This document shows positions 1 to 7,228 of a stretch of DNA of 64,000 nt, piece after piece. The notes under the pieces were generated by a model. It saw nothing but the letters and a program-made list of their open reading frames with translations. It made no database searches and was not told the origin of the DNA. Where the stretch lies: contig JAGYIE010000003.1 of the NCBI GenBank assembly GCA_018402765.1, positions 1 through 64,000 on the forward strand, written 5' to 3'. Made by a program: the position numbers and the translations under genes. This DNA is from Vicingaceae bacterium. Lineage in GTDB: Bacteria; Bacteroidota; Bacteroidia; Flavobacteriales_E; Vicingaceae. Numbering within the stretch: the first letter of the stretch is position 1; each line of letters opens with the position of its first letter.

Positions 1-85
1 GATAGCTCCCGGACAGACCATTACCATTTTGGTCTATTACAAACAGCTTCAATTCAAATATTTAATACCAACAATTAAAATTTAA
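1..85 (+). CDS. C-terminal end of a structural-type protein (partial, runs off left edge)
   Basis: Reading from base 2, an open frame gives about 27 residues ending at a TAA at 83-85. It contains IAPGQTITILVYY, an alternating hydrophobic beta-strand pattern with a PGQT turn. It sits 4 bases before the amidase start, on the same strand and with the same tight packing as the viral genes downstream. The tail of a beta-rich virion or capsid protein would fit, but the fragment is too short to assign and this is only inferred from context. Confidence 0.45.
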   Translation, partial: IAPGQTITILVYYKQLQFKYLIPTIKI

Positions 86-89
86 AACA

Positions 90-584
90 ATGGGAAAATT
101 AAACTATCTGGTCATTCACTGTACCGCAAGTCCTGAAGGCAAAGAGCTTACTAAGGACGATATTATTCGCATGCACACCAATCCAAAACATTTGGGAGGA
201 AGAGGTTGGAACCGTCCGGGATATTCCGACATCGTGTACCTCGATGGAGAGCTTGTAAACATCATACCATTCAACCAAGACGATCAAGTGGATCCATGGG
301 AAATATCCAACGGAGTGCGTGGTATCAACGGCAATTCAAGGCATGTGGTGTATGTAGGTGGTGTTGATGAAAGTGGTGAAAAGCCAAAAGACACAAGGAC
401 TAAAGAGCAAAAAGGCACTTTGGAAACCTATGTAAAGTTCATGCTATTACGCCATCCTCATATTCAGGTTTTAGGACATAATCAAGCTCCCGGAGCAAGC
501 AAAGCTTGTCCAAGTTTTGATGTTCCTAAGTGGTTGGAAAGCATCGGTATTTCAGAGGCAAACATTTACAAAGAAGAAGACTAA
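90..584 (+). CDS. T7-lysozyme-type N-acetylmuramoyl-L-alanine amidase (viral endolysin or virion lysin)
   Basis: 164 residues, a single Amidase_2/PGRP-type domain that cuts the amide bond between N-acetylmuramic acid and L-alanine in peptidoglycan. The expected zinc ligands are visible: His10 in LVIHCTASPEG, His130 in VLGHNQAPGASKACPSF and Cys140, with catalytic-type Tyr45 and Lys138. Length is close to the roughly 150-residue T7 lysozyme. It has no signal peptide, so it would need a holin or a virion to reach its substrate. It opens the run of small plus-strand viral genes and its stop overlaps the next start by one base. The family call is firm; its role in entry or exit is inferred. Confidence 0.9.
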   Translation: MGKLNYLVIHCTASPEGKELTKDDIIRMHTNPKHLGGRGWNRPGYSDIVYLDGELVNIIPFNQDDQVDPWEISNGVRGINGNSRHVVYVGGVDESGEKPKDTRTKEQKGTLETYVKFMLLRHPHIQVLGHNQAPGASKACPSFDVPKWLESIGISEANIYKEED

Positions 585-769
585 TGAGAACGGTAATCAC
601 ATTGGCAATAGGCTTTTGGCTAGGCAGGCAAATCTATATCAAGTACGACAAGCAAACGGCACTTAAAAAGGAAGAGCAAATCAAAAACCGCTTGAAGTCC
701 TTTCTGGAAGATAATGGCTTAACCAAAAGTGAAGTGAAAGAAACCACGGAAGAAATTATAGGCATATAA
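584..769 (+). CDS. Small membrane-anchored viral protein
   Basis: 61 residues starting at the ATG that overlaps the amidase stop (TAATG). A longer in-frame start at 530 lies inside the amidase gene and was not used. Residues 3-15 form a short hydrophobic segment, followed by a Lys/Glu-rich helical stretch likely to coil. No family is recognised. It follows the design seen all through this block: one N-terminal membrane helix and a charged tail. Confidence 0.6.
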   Translation: MRTVITLAIGFWLGRQIYIKYDKQTALKKEEQIKNRLKSFLEDNGLTKSEVKETTEEIIGI

Positions 770-792
770 ATCAATCCCAAAAAGCAGAAAAC

Positions 793-1266
793 ATGGTAGG
801 AGCAGTTGCAGGAGCAAAAGCCGTTGAAGGCTTATCACAAAACAAGGCTACCCCTTATATCATAGGGGGAATTATCCTCGTGGGTATTGGTATTACCTAC
901 TTTGGAGTGATACGTCCGATTCTTTGCAAAACAGGAATTGCCGACTGTAAAAGCAGCAAGAAGATTCGGGACATTATGAGCTACAAAGGCTTTGATCCGA
1001 ATTATGCTCGTCCGGAAAAAATCACACTTTCCCACGATAGAGCAAAACAACTGGCTACCCAAATTTATGATGCCGGTTCCTGGTATAATGATGATGAAGG
1101 AGCCATTTATTCAGCTTTAGAAGAAGCCGGAAGAGCTGATAACCTATCTCTGATTTCTCGAATGTTCAGTGCCATGAAATACGGCAGTTTGGCAGAGTAC
1201 ATCACTTACTACCTAGATGATGCCGATGAAGTAGCACGAGTAAAAGACATTTTAGAAAGCTATTAA
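793..1266 (+). CDS. Membrane protein with C-terminal helical repeat-like domain, probable virion protein
   Basis: 157 residues. A Gly/Ile-rich transmembrane segment lies at about 20-42, followed by CKTGIADCKS, where the two Cys could pair. The C-terminal half (about 80-157) is helical with WYNDDEGAIYSAL and YGSLAEYITYYL. This pattern of a (D/E)EGAIY helix, then a YG.SL helix and a terminal helix ending in KV.DIL recurs, as far as I recall, in structural proteins of phages and environmental viruses. It lies between two other single-helix membrane proteins. Function is unknown; a minor virion protein in a lipid membrane is the preferred guess. Confidence 0.6.
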   Translation: MVGAVAGAKAVEGLSQNKATPYIIGGIILVGIGITYFGVIRPILCKTGIADCKSSKKIRDIMSYKGFDPNYARPEKITLSHDRAKQLATQIYDAGSWYNDDEGAIYSALEEAGRADNLSLISRMFSAMKYGSLAEYITYYLDDADEVARVKDILESY

Positions 1267-1277
1267 CCTTTAGAATT

Positions 1278-1685
1278 ATGGATGCAAAGACAAAGAAATA
1301 TTTAGTCATAGGTGGTGTAGCAACAGTAGTTGTAGCCCTTGCAGGATTTGGAGTTCACAAGTTTATCAAGAACCGAAAAAACCGCACCACAAGTGGCAAA
1401 CAAAAGGAAAGAGACGAGCAAAAGCTCATTGGTAAAAAAGTGCATTACGGATCCGAAGGTTATGTGAATATAAGAAGCTCTGCGAAGGTGGATAATGAGA
1501 ACTGGACTACCATGGATTTCTCGCACAATCTTTTAACACAAGCAGAAAGCAATCCGGTAGGAACCATTTTAGAACGCCTCAAAGGTGAAGATGGCTATTA
1601 CTGGTACAGAATAAAATTGACCAAGCCTGTGGGAGGCAAAACCGAAGGCTATGTGCGTGAAGATGCAGTTGTAGTTCAATATTAA
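1278..1685 (+). CDS. Membrane-anchored SH3-like domain protein
   Basis: 135 residues. A transmembrane helix at about 8-30 is followed by a Lys/Arg-rich linker and then a bacterial SH3-like fold at about 50-133, with VNIRSSAKVDNE, a GDGYYWYRIKL-type strand region and GYVREDAVVV at the end. Such domains commonly bind cell-wall peptides. The start follows AGAATT, a spacing repeated before the starts at 2642 and 3754. Together with the neighbouring peptidoglycan-binding and peptidase proteins it suggests wall-contacting proteins held in a membrane by their N-termini. Confidence 0.7.
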   Translation: MDAKTKKYLVIGGVATVVVALAGFGVHKFIKNRKNRTTSGKQKERDEQKLIGKKVHYGSEGYVNIRSSAKVDNENWTTMDFSHNLLTQAESNPVGTILERLKGEDGYYWYRIKLTKPVGGKTEGYVREDAVVVQY

Positions 1686-1697
1686 ACCCTAAAAGAC

Positions 1698-2078
1698 ATG
1701 AAGAAAGAGACAATTAAACTGGATAATAAAATGCTATGGATCGGAGCTGGACTGGCAGTTACAGCAGCCGGTTTTGGCGTATGGTATTTTCTGAAAAAGC
1801 GAAAAGAGAAACAGCAATTTGCTGCAAGCATTAAGGGAACAACCACTTCGAGCAGTTCTTCAGGAGTTCGCTCATTTAGTTGCATGTATTCCGATAGCAG
1901 TTTCCCATTGAAATTCGGAACCTGTGGAACCAATGTGAAGAAGCTCCAAAACTACCTGAACTCAAAAGGATCGGGAATAGATACCGATGGCAAGTTTGGT
2001 CCGAAAACAGAAGCAGCAGTTCAAAAGGTGTTTGGCACTAAAACCGTGTCTCAGGAGAAATTCAAAACCATAAGCTAA
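1698..2078 (+). CDS. Membrane-anchored peptidoglycan-binding protein (PG_binding_1-like)
   Basis: 126 residues. A transmembrane helix at about 12-33 is followed by Lys/Arg stop-transfer residues, a Ser-rich linker (SSSSSG), and a three-helix peptidoglycan-binding domain at about 66-125, with GTNVKKLQNYLNSKG and TDGKFGPKTEAAVQKV. The GPKTEAAV motif is characteristic of the family. It lacks a catalytic domain, so it would position or anchor. It lies in the same co-directional series as the SH3 protein and the M15 peptidase. Confidence 0.8.
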   Translation: MKKETIKLDNKMLWIGAGLAVTAAGFGVWYFLKKRKEKQQFAASIKGTTTSSSSSGVRSFSCMYSDSSFPLKFGTCGTNVKKLQNYLNSKGSGIDTDGKFGPKTEAAVQKVFGTKTVSQEKFKTIS

Positions 2079-2082
2079 TACC

Positions 2083-2283
2083 ATGGAAACAGAAGAAAGA
2101 ACAGGCATAAAAAACTATTTGGACAATGTGTTTAGTGATGATGGCTTAAAAACCGACATCAAAATCACAATGACCGATGAGACATTGAGAAAGACAAGCT
2201 TGTACCTAGTGGGTTCAGGCTTGGTGATTACGCTCATCGTTTTTGGTATTCGAGGAATTGTAAAAAATATGGAAGCTCAGTAA
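2083..2283 (+). CDS. Small single-helix membrane protein
   Basis: 66 residues: a charged N-terminal half and a membrane helix at about 40-60 (YLVGSGLVITLIVFGIRGIV). No family is recognised. Its stop overlaps the next start by one base (TAATG), indicating translational coupling. It could be a minor membrane component of a virion; a holin is possible, but one helix near the C-terminus is not diagnostic. Confidence 0.55.
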   Translation: METEERTGIKNYLDNVFSDDGLKTDIKITMTDETLRKTSLYLVGSGLVITLIVFGIRGIVKNMEAQ

Positions 2284-2630
2284 TGAATAAGAAGGTCGTT
2301 GCATTATTCGCTATATCCGTTTTTGTCGGAGCCGGTTATGTGGCTTGGGCGTATTCTCCTTTGGGGAAAACGGTCATTTCTAAACGCTTATTAAGTCGTT
2401 GGGAAAAGGATTTAAAAGTGGACAAGGCAAATAAAGATCTTCTTGAAAAAGAGCTCAAAGTATTGGATTACGAACAGCATGTTTTACTATGGAATTTAAC
2501 TCGATGGCATTTAGCCAAACCTTCCGAGAGGAAAGAGAAAAAGCTCAAAAATTTGGCTTTGCAGCTAAACGAATCGGGTATAGAAAAGCATGCAGCCCTC
2601 AAACAGATAACAGATATGCTCCAATCATAA
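2283..2630 (+). CDS. Small membrane protein with long helical cytoplasm- or lumen-facing tail
   Basis: 115 residues. A hydrophobic segment at about 5-24 (VVALFAISVFVGAGYVAWAY) is followed by a mostly helical Lys/Glu-rich region, with ERKEKKLKNLALQLNE near the end. No known domain. It is translationally coupled to the preceding gene and is followed within 11 bases by the start at 2642. Confidence 0.55.
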   Translation: MNKKVVALFAISVFVGAGYVAWAYSPLGKTVISKRLLSRWEKDLKVDKANKDLLEKELKVLDYEQHVLLWNLTRWHLAKPSERKEKKLKNLALQLNESGIEKHAALKQITDMLQS

Positions 2631-2641
2631 ATGCAAGAATT

Positions 2642-3061
2642 ATGGATACAGGAATTATTACAGAAATAGCGACACAAATAATGGGATATGTAAAGAGCCT
2701 TGATTGGGCTTACATTCTCACTTTTATCATTATCGGATATGGTATCAACTCACAAAAGTTCACCGATCAGATCAAGCAGAAAACCAATATTTCATCCAAA
2801 CGAAGATACCGGACGGCATTGGTGGGTTTAGTCTATGCCGTGATCCTTTATTTCATTCGTGGATATGAAGTAAAGCATATTGAAGTACTGTTTCAATCCT
2901 TCGTGTTTGCCTTTGTTTTTCACAAACTCATTTTAGATGGTTTAGTCCGCTATATAACTGGTAAAAGAACGGATTACAAAACGCTAAAGGAAAATGAAAC
3001 TTCAGAGAAGTTCCATCAGACCATTGAAAAAACAAAGCAAACTGATGAAAATGCGACTTAG
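2642..3061 (+). CDS. Multi-helix membrane protein, holin-like
   Basis: 139 residues with three or four hydrophobic segments (about 18-32, 56-73 and 81-103) and a charged C-terminal tail. I took the ATG at 2642 because it follows AGAATT, as at 1278 and 3754; the longer frame opening at 2489 would lie inside the preceding gene. Position just before a spanin-like pair, size and topology resemble class I/II holins or phage membrane proteins, but no signature motif confirms this. Confidence 0.5.
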   Translation: MDTGIITEIATQIMGYVKSLDWAYILTFIIIGYGINSQKFTDQIKQKTNISSKRRYRTALVGLVYAVILYFIRGYEVKHIEVLFQSFVFAFVFHKLILDGLVRYITGKRTDYKTLKENETSEKFHQTIEKTKQTDENAT

Positions 3062-3410
3062 CCATGTTGTCTTGTTGCTTTGGCTGATGACCATTTTAGG
3101 TTTTGTATGGTATTGGAGCTCGCAGGACAGGTCGGTTAATCCGAATCCCAATTACGAGCAAACCATCAAGAAACTAGAACAACAAAACGACAGTCTTTTA
3201 ACCATCAATCAGGGTTTACAAGTGCAAATTGCTGATCAACTGGAAAAACAAGAAGACATTAAGGAAGAATTGAAAAAACGAAAAAAGGATTTAGAACAAC
3301 TCAAATACAGAAAAAGTGAAAAGATTAGGGCTATTGGTAATTATGATAATGATGAACTGTATCGGTTTTTCGCAGAATTTGAAACCGACAGTTTACACCA
3401 TTCAAAATGA
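3045..3410 (+). CDS. Inner-membrane spanin-like (Rz-type) protein
   Basis: 122 residues from the ATG at 3045, which overlaps the end of the previous gene by 17 bases; an earlier in-frame ATG at 2994 lies deeper inside that gene. One membrane helix at about 5-22, then a long periplasm-type coiled coil at about 35-100 rich in Gln, Glu and Lys with heptad spacing. The next gene starts inside this one in another frame. That architecture is what i-spanins of double-stranded DNA phages show. Sequence alone does not prove it. Confidence 0.6.
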   Translation: MKMRLSHVVLLLWLMTILGFVWYWSSQDRSVNPNPNYEQTIKKLEQQNDSLLTINQGLQVQIADQLEKQEDIKEELKKRKKDLEQLKYRKSEKIRAIGNYDNDELYRFFAEFETDSLHHSK

Positions 3411-3747
3411 TACGCTTTTCTGCTTTACGGTAAATCAGGCAAAAGTAATTGCAATTGAACTGGAAGGCAAAAAGTATCAGAATAGTATTACAGTTGAGCA
3501 ATCTGCACAACTGGCTTTGCAAGATTCTTTGATTCAGCAGCAGGATTCAACTATTAAGTTGCTCCATAATCAAGCGATCAACTATCAAAGCATCATTACC
3601 AATAGTAAAGAGGTGAACAATGAGGTAAACCTGCGATTGGGCTATCTAAAAACAGAAGTGAAACGACATAAACGAGATAAGATATTCCTAGGAACCGGGC
3701 TTGGAGTAAGCATTGGAATCATAGGAATCTTAGCCATACTTAATTGA
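3316..3747 (+). CDS. Exported overlapping partner, possible spanin subunit
   Basis: 143 residues with a GTG start, beginning 95 bases inside the preceding gene in a different frame. It has an export signal (about 1-20, ending MNCIGFSQ) with a Cys at residue 15 that is not a textbook lipobox. A TLFCFTVNQAKVIAIELE segment, a coiled-coil region at about 60-105 and a C-terminal membrane helix at about 122-142 follow. The overlap recalls the embedded Rz/Rz1 pair, but a signal plus a C-terminal helix differs from a short o-spanin lipoprotein and is closer to a unimolecular spanin-like layout. Confidence 0.5.
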   Translation: MKRLGLLVIMIMMNCIGFSQNLKPTVYTIQNDTLFCFTVNQAKVIAIELEGKKYQNSITVEQSAQLALQDSLIQQQDSTIKLLHNQAINYQSIITNSKEVNNEVNLRLGYLKTEVKRHKRDKIFLGTGLGVSIGIIGILAILN

Positions 3748-3753
3748 AGAATT

Positions 3754-5094
3754 ATGAGTGCAATTGGTGGATATAGCAGCGATGTAAACCTTAACGATTT
3801 AAACTATGTGGGTGATTTTCCGGTGGAAAATAGCCTCGGTGGTTTTGGTGTTACAACTGGTGGAACAGATGACTATGTGTTAGAATTAGATCCTGCATTG
3901 AAAAATACTTACCGACAAGGATTGAGTGTTCAGGTGAAATTCAATCACGGGAATACAGGGGTTTCAACAATCAATATCAATGGTAAAGGAGCGGTTCCAA
4001 TAATGAAAGCCGTGAACGGTGTATTGGTAGATTTAGCAGCCGATGATTTGGGAACCATCAATCATTATCTATTGCTTTTTGATGGCACATGTTTTCAGGT
4101 GGTGGCAGGATTGAAATCAAGCATAGAAACGGCATCAGAAACCATTGAAGGGAAAGCAAGAATTGCCACAATAGAAGAGGTCAATGCCGGTGTAAGTAAC
4201 TCAACATTTGTTACACCTCAAAAGCTCGTAAGCTATGTTGCCGATAAAGTAACCGGACTTTGGGAAAATAAAGGAATTATTGACTGTTCTACTAATCCAA
4301 ACTACCCGGCAGCATTATCCGGAGATGCTTATACAGTAAACGCAGGAGGTAAAATTGGTGGAGATGCCGGTGAAAATGTTCAGGAAATGGATGTCATTGT
4401 TTGTTTGGTGGACAATGCCGGTGGTGATCAGGCAAGCGTTGGAGCTTCATGGAATGTGATTCAAAGCAATGTTTCGCAAGCAACCGAAACTATTGCAGGA
4501 ATAATCAAAGTGGCTTCACAGGCTTTGGTTAATGGTGGAGCAGATGATTTGACTGCCATTACACCTTTGAAGCTGAAAACACTTTTAGATTCAAGACTAG
4601 CGACCGAAACAATTATAGGCTTAATCGAAATTGCTACTCAGGCAGAAACCGATTTAGGAGCAGATAACCAAAGAGCTATTACGCCATTGAGATTGAAAAC
4701 TCGATTGGATAATTACCTTAATAGGGAATCACTCCTTACAATCACGGCTGAACAGATTGGAACGACCATGTATCATACACCAGGAAGAAATCGCTATTCA
4801 GTAGTAAATGGAAACATGATACTGATTAAAGATATTCGATTAAAACGTACAGGTGGAATCGGTTCAGTTGCAGCTTGGGTAATGAATTTTCCAAAGCCTA
4901 ATAATAGTCCAACTGGAGCTTTATCCGGAACATTAACAAGCAACAAAGGTGAAACCTTCTTTTACAACATTGATGGTAATGGAAGGGTATCAATATTTGG
5001 AACTTTTGTAGATCCGAATGATGAATTGCTTTTCAATATTCATCCTTATATCGCCAAATACCCAATTGAATACGATGCTACTTCACCTGCTTAA
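3754..5094 (+). CDS. Repeat-containing spike/fibre-type receptor-binding protein
   Basis: 446 residues, no signal peptide, rich in Gly, Thr, Ala and Asn. Residues about 30-120 resemble the N-terminal part of phage tail-fibre proteins (LSVQVKFNHGNTG, STININGKGAVPI). Three copies of a roughly 40-residue repeat follow, each with (S/T)ETI.G.(A/I)..A and an ITP.(K/R)LK or VTPQKL ending, at about 125-165, 246-282 and 288-325. This is the fibre repeat common in phage receptor-binding proteins. The C-terminal 110 residues look like a beta-rich binding head. It is the only fibre-like gene in the block. Confidence 0.75.
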   Translation: MSAIGGYSSDVNLNDLNYVGDFPVENSLGGFGVTTGGTDDYVLELDPALKNTYRQGLSVQVKFNHGNTGVSTININGKGAVPIMKAVNGVLVDLAADDLGTINHYLLLFDGTCFQVVAGLKSSIETASETIEGKARIATIEEVNAGVSNSTFVTPQKLVSYVADKVTGLWENKGIIDCSTNPNYPAALSGDAYTVNAGGKIGGDAGENVQEMDVIVCLVDNAGGDQASVGASWNVIQSNVSQATETIAGIIKVASQALVNGGADDLTAITPLKLKTLLDSRLATETIIGLIEIATQAETDLGADNQRAITPLRLKTRLDNYLNRESLLTITAEQIGTTMYHTPGRNRYSVVNGNMILIKDIRLKRTGGIGSVAAWVMNFPKPNNSPTGALSGTLTSNKGETFFYNIDGNGRVSIFGTFVDPNDELLFNIHPYIAKYPIEYDATSPA

Positions 5095-5097
5095 ACA

Positions 5098-5433
5098 ATG
5101 ACTATGGAACTATGGAAAATAATAACGCTGATTTTAGGAGCTACCGGATTTTGGAAGCTGCTTGAAATCCTTATTCGCCTGCGTACCGACAAGAAGGTGA
5201 AGTTGGCAGAGGCTATCAACCTGCATGCACAGGCAGAGAACCAGATTGTTGCAAATTGGATACAGTGGTCGCAAATGTTAGAAAAGAGAATTAAAGAATC
5301 GGAGGAACATACAGAAGCATTACAGAAAGTAATAGAGAACCAACGCAAACGCATCCAAGATTTGGAGAAAAAAGTGGTTCACATGGAAAAACAGAATAAG
5401 GAATTAATAAACGAGCTAAAACGCATAAAATAA
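5098..5433 (+). CDS. Membrane-anchored coiled-coil protein
   Basis: 111 residues. A hydrophobic N-terminal helix (about 4-20, with LWKIITLILGATGFWKLLE) is followed by a long amphipathic coiled coil to the end, with RIKESEEHTEALQKVIENQR and further heptads. No domain recognised. Four bases separate it from the fibre gene. Similar helix-plus-coil proteins occur in lysis cassettes and as virion scaffolds; neither can be chosen here. Confidence 0.6.
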   Translation: MTMELWKIITLILGATGFWKLLEILIRLRTDKKVKLAEAINLHAQAENQIVANWIQWSQMLEKRIKESEEHTEALQKVIENQRKRIQDLEKKVVHMEKQNKELINELKRIK

Positions 5434-5440
5434 GTACGTC

Positions 5441-5590
5441 ATGAAGGAGAATAAAACAATGAACATCTTGTTTGCAACATTTATGGTATTGTCCATTGCA
5501 AACATTTCAATCAATCTATTGAGAATGAAAAAGAGCTGCAAATGCCAAAGCGGTGAAAGCGGTGGTTGTAGTTGTCAAAAACAAGCATAG
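5441..5590 (+). CDS. Very small Cys-rich membrane protein
   Basis: 49 residues from an ATG at 5441 to a TAG at 5588-5590. A hydrophobic helix (about 7-27, MNILFATFMVLSIANISINL) precedes a short tail with CKCQSGESGGCSC, four Cys arranged like a small metal- or disulphide-binding knot. It fills the gap between two coding genes in the same orientation, which supports it being real. Function unknown. Confidence 0.5.
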   Translation: MKENKTMNILFATFMVLSIANISINLLRMKKSCKCQSGESGGCSCQKQA

Positions 5591-5593
5591 TCT

Positions 5594-6130
5594 ATGGCAG
5601 TTCAGGTAGATAAAAAGGTAGTCTTTATAGGGTTTGGTATCCTTGTGGGTGTCATCGGTATTGCTATTGCAAGTCGTTGGCTGTACAAGAAATTGGATAT
5701 TCAAACCAAGTTAAAGCTCCGTCAGCTTCGACCTGAAGTAAGAAAGAAGGTCGAGAAGTTCCTTATCAAAGCACAAAAAGCAGGTATTCCGTTAAAAGTA
5801 ACCAGTGCCTACCGTGATTGTGAAGAGCAAAACAAACTCTATTCACAGGGACGAACAGCTCCCGGAGGCGTTGTTACCAATGCCAAATGCGGACAGTCGG
5901 ATCACAATGTAGGAGTAGCAATAGATATTGTTCCAATAGTGGATGGACGAGCAAATTATAAAGTACCTGAATCGGTATGGAATACCATTGGAGCTATTGG
6001 TGAAAGTGTTGGTCTTTACTGGGGAGGTCGATGGACTTCTTTTAAAGACCGACCACATTTTTACGACCGTGGTGGTAAATCCATTGCACAGCTTTGGACT
6101 GAACAACAAAACTTAGCAAATCTAGCATAA
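5594..6130 (+). CDS. Membrane-anchored M15-type peptidoglycan endopeptidase/carboxypeptidase
   Basis: 178 residues. A membrane helix at about 10-30 is followed by an M15 (VanY/L-alanyl-D-glutamate peptidase) domain at about 40-165. Visible motifs are SAYRDCEEQNKLYSQGR, the zinc-ligand stretch SDHNVGVAIDIV and the C-terminal RPHFYD, giving His, Asp and His ligands. It cuts cross-links or stem peptides in peptidoglycan. An N-terminally membrane-anchored version is unusual for a free endolysin and fits a virion-membrane enzyme used at entry. Its stop overlaps the next start (TAATG). Confidence 0.85.
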   Translation: MAVQVDKKVVFIGFGILVGVIGIAIASRWLYKKLDIQTKLKLRQLRPEVRKKVEKFLIKAQKAGIPLKVTSAYRDCEEQNKLYSQGRTAPGGVVTNAKCGQSDHNVGVAIDIVPIVDGRANYKVPESVWNTIGAIGESVGLYWGGRWTSFKDRPHFYDRGGKSIAQLWTEQQNLANLA

Positions 6131-6564
6131 TGAGTGAAGCAACAAGAGTACATAAAAACGCCTATCGAAATGGCAATGCCTCTTCCATGTTGGATTATTT
6201 GGAAGAACTAATATTGATTCAAAGCGGTGAAAACGGAAGGCTAACCATTCCTGAAACAGAGCAAGGTTATGAAGATCTGACTGTTTCTTATGCGGAAGTG
6301 GCTCAATTAAGCGTTCCTGAAAATGCTATTTCAGCAACTATTTCCATTGAAGCCGATACAAGTGTAACGGATAAATCAAGAGTGATTCGTTTCAAAGAAA
6401 ATGGTAGCGATCCAACAGCCAGTTCCGGTATTGCTTTAGGCGACAATGACCTTTATGAAATTACCGGTCGTTGGAATTTGGAAAGCTTTCGAGTTATCGG
6501 AGTTGAGGCAGGTAAAAGCCATGTTTTAAGAGTGCAATATTATCAATCTCCAAATAACACATGA
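6130..6564 (+). CDS. Probable viral structural protein, beta-rich
   Basis: 144 residues, no signal or membrane helix. The C-terminal two thirds (about 45-140) alternate in beta-strand fashion and end YQSPNNT after HVLRVQYYQS. That ending is reminiscent of the fragment at 1-85 (ILVYYKQ), hinting at related folds. Coupled to the M15 gene by a one-base overlap, and overlaps the next gene by four bases (ATGA). Likely a virion surface or decoration protein, by context only. Confidence 0.5.
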   Translation: MSEATRVHKNAYRNGNASSMLDYLEELILIQSGENGRLTIPETEQGYEDLTVSYAEVAQLSVPENAISATISIEADTSVTDKSRVIRFKENGSDPTASSGIALGDNDLYEITGRWNLESFRVIGVEAGKSHVLRVQYYQSPNNT

Positions 6565-7040
6565 GGTACATCAATAAACAACGCTTTGTAAAGGCAAGTC
6601 AAACCATTATTGAGCAAAATGGTGGAACAGATCCGGGAGGTGGCTCCGTGATTGTTGGTCAAGGTCAATTCATTCAATTGAATAATAAGTCTGGAATGAC
6701 TTTAGTAAAAGGTCATGTCGTTGTAATTGATAAGGTTAATGAGCTTTCAGTTACCGTGACTGCTTTTGATTATAGTGAAGATGTAATGGGGGTAGTATAT
6801 GACACTTCGCTTCCTGATGAACCAGTCATTATTCAAATTAGTGGAATAGCTGAAATTAAAATTGATAATTCAGAAGTAGATTTAGGAGATAACATTTACA
6901 CCTCAAATACCGCTGCTATTGGTTATTCAACCTTATCTTCATGGCCTGGAGCATTTGCGAAAGCACTTACAACAAAACCTTATGGAGTTACAGGAACAAT
7001 CTATGCTATCCTTTGTGGAGGAATGCCTGAAGTGTATTAA
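6561..7040 (+). CDS. Probable viral decoration or spike protein
   Basis: 159 residues, beta-rich, with an N-terminal helical part, a Gly-rich linker (GGTDPGGGSVIVGQGQF) and a domain with VIQISGIAEIKIDNSEVDLGD followed by GDNIYTSNTAAIGYS-like and AKALTTKPYGVTGTIYAILCG strands. The order strand, linker, then a GIAEV-D-GD-Y-S-G-AKAL domain is typical of small capsid-decoration or head-fibre proteins of phages. It is the last but one gene of the viral block. Confidence 0.55.
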   Translation: MRYINKQRFVKASQTIIEQNGGTDPGGGSVIVGQGQFIQLNNKSGMTLVKGHVVVIDKVNELSVTVTAFDYSEDVMGVVYDTSLPDEPVIIQISGIAEIKIDNSEVDLGDNIYTSNTAAIGYSTLSSWPGAFAKALTTKPYGVTGTIYAILCGGMPEVY

Positions 7041-7051
7041 AAACAAAAATC

Positions 7052-7228
7052 ATGATAGAACTATTAAAAGTTACCATTCAAGATAATAGCGGTCAAAAAA
7101 TGATTGGTGTCCGCTACAAAAAAGACGGACAAACCCAACCGTTTGTAATTTTCCATTATTCCGACCTCGATTCACCAACAGGTAATGTTGAATTGAAGGA
7201 GGCGGTGAAGGATTATTTATCCAAGTAG
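7052..7228 (+). CDS. Small protein of unknown function ending the viral block
   Basis: 58 residues, ATG at 7052 after an A-rich leader (AAAACAAAAATC), stop at 7226-7228. Soluble, mixed alpha/beta, with MIGVRYKKDGQTQPFVIFHY. No family recognised. It overlaps tail-to-tail by 16 bases with the minus-strand gene at 7213-7497, so it marks the edge of the plus-strand cluster. Confidence 0.5.
   Translation: MIELLKVTIQDNSGQKMIGVRYKKDGQTQPFVIFHYSDLDSPTGNVELKEAVKDYLSK

Noticed and set aside
2489-2641. Longer start for the membrane protein ending at 3061
   Set aside because: The extension lies within the gene at 2283-2630; the ATG at 2642 has the AGAATT leader used by neighbours.
1-7228. Tailed-phage tail module
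   Set aside because: Only a fibre-like protein supports it; no tube, tape measure or baseplate proteins are present.
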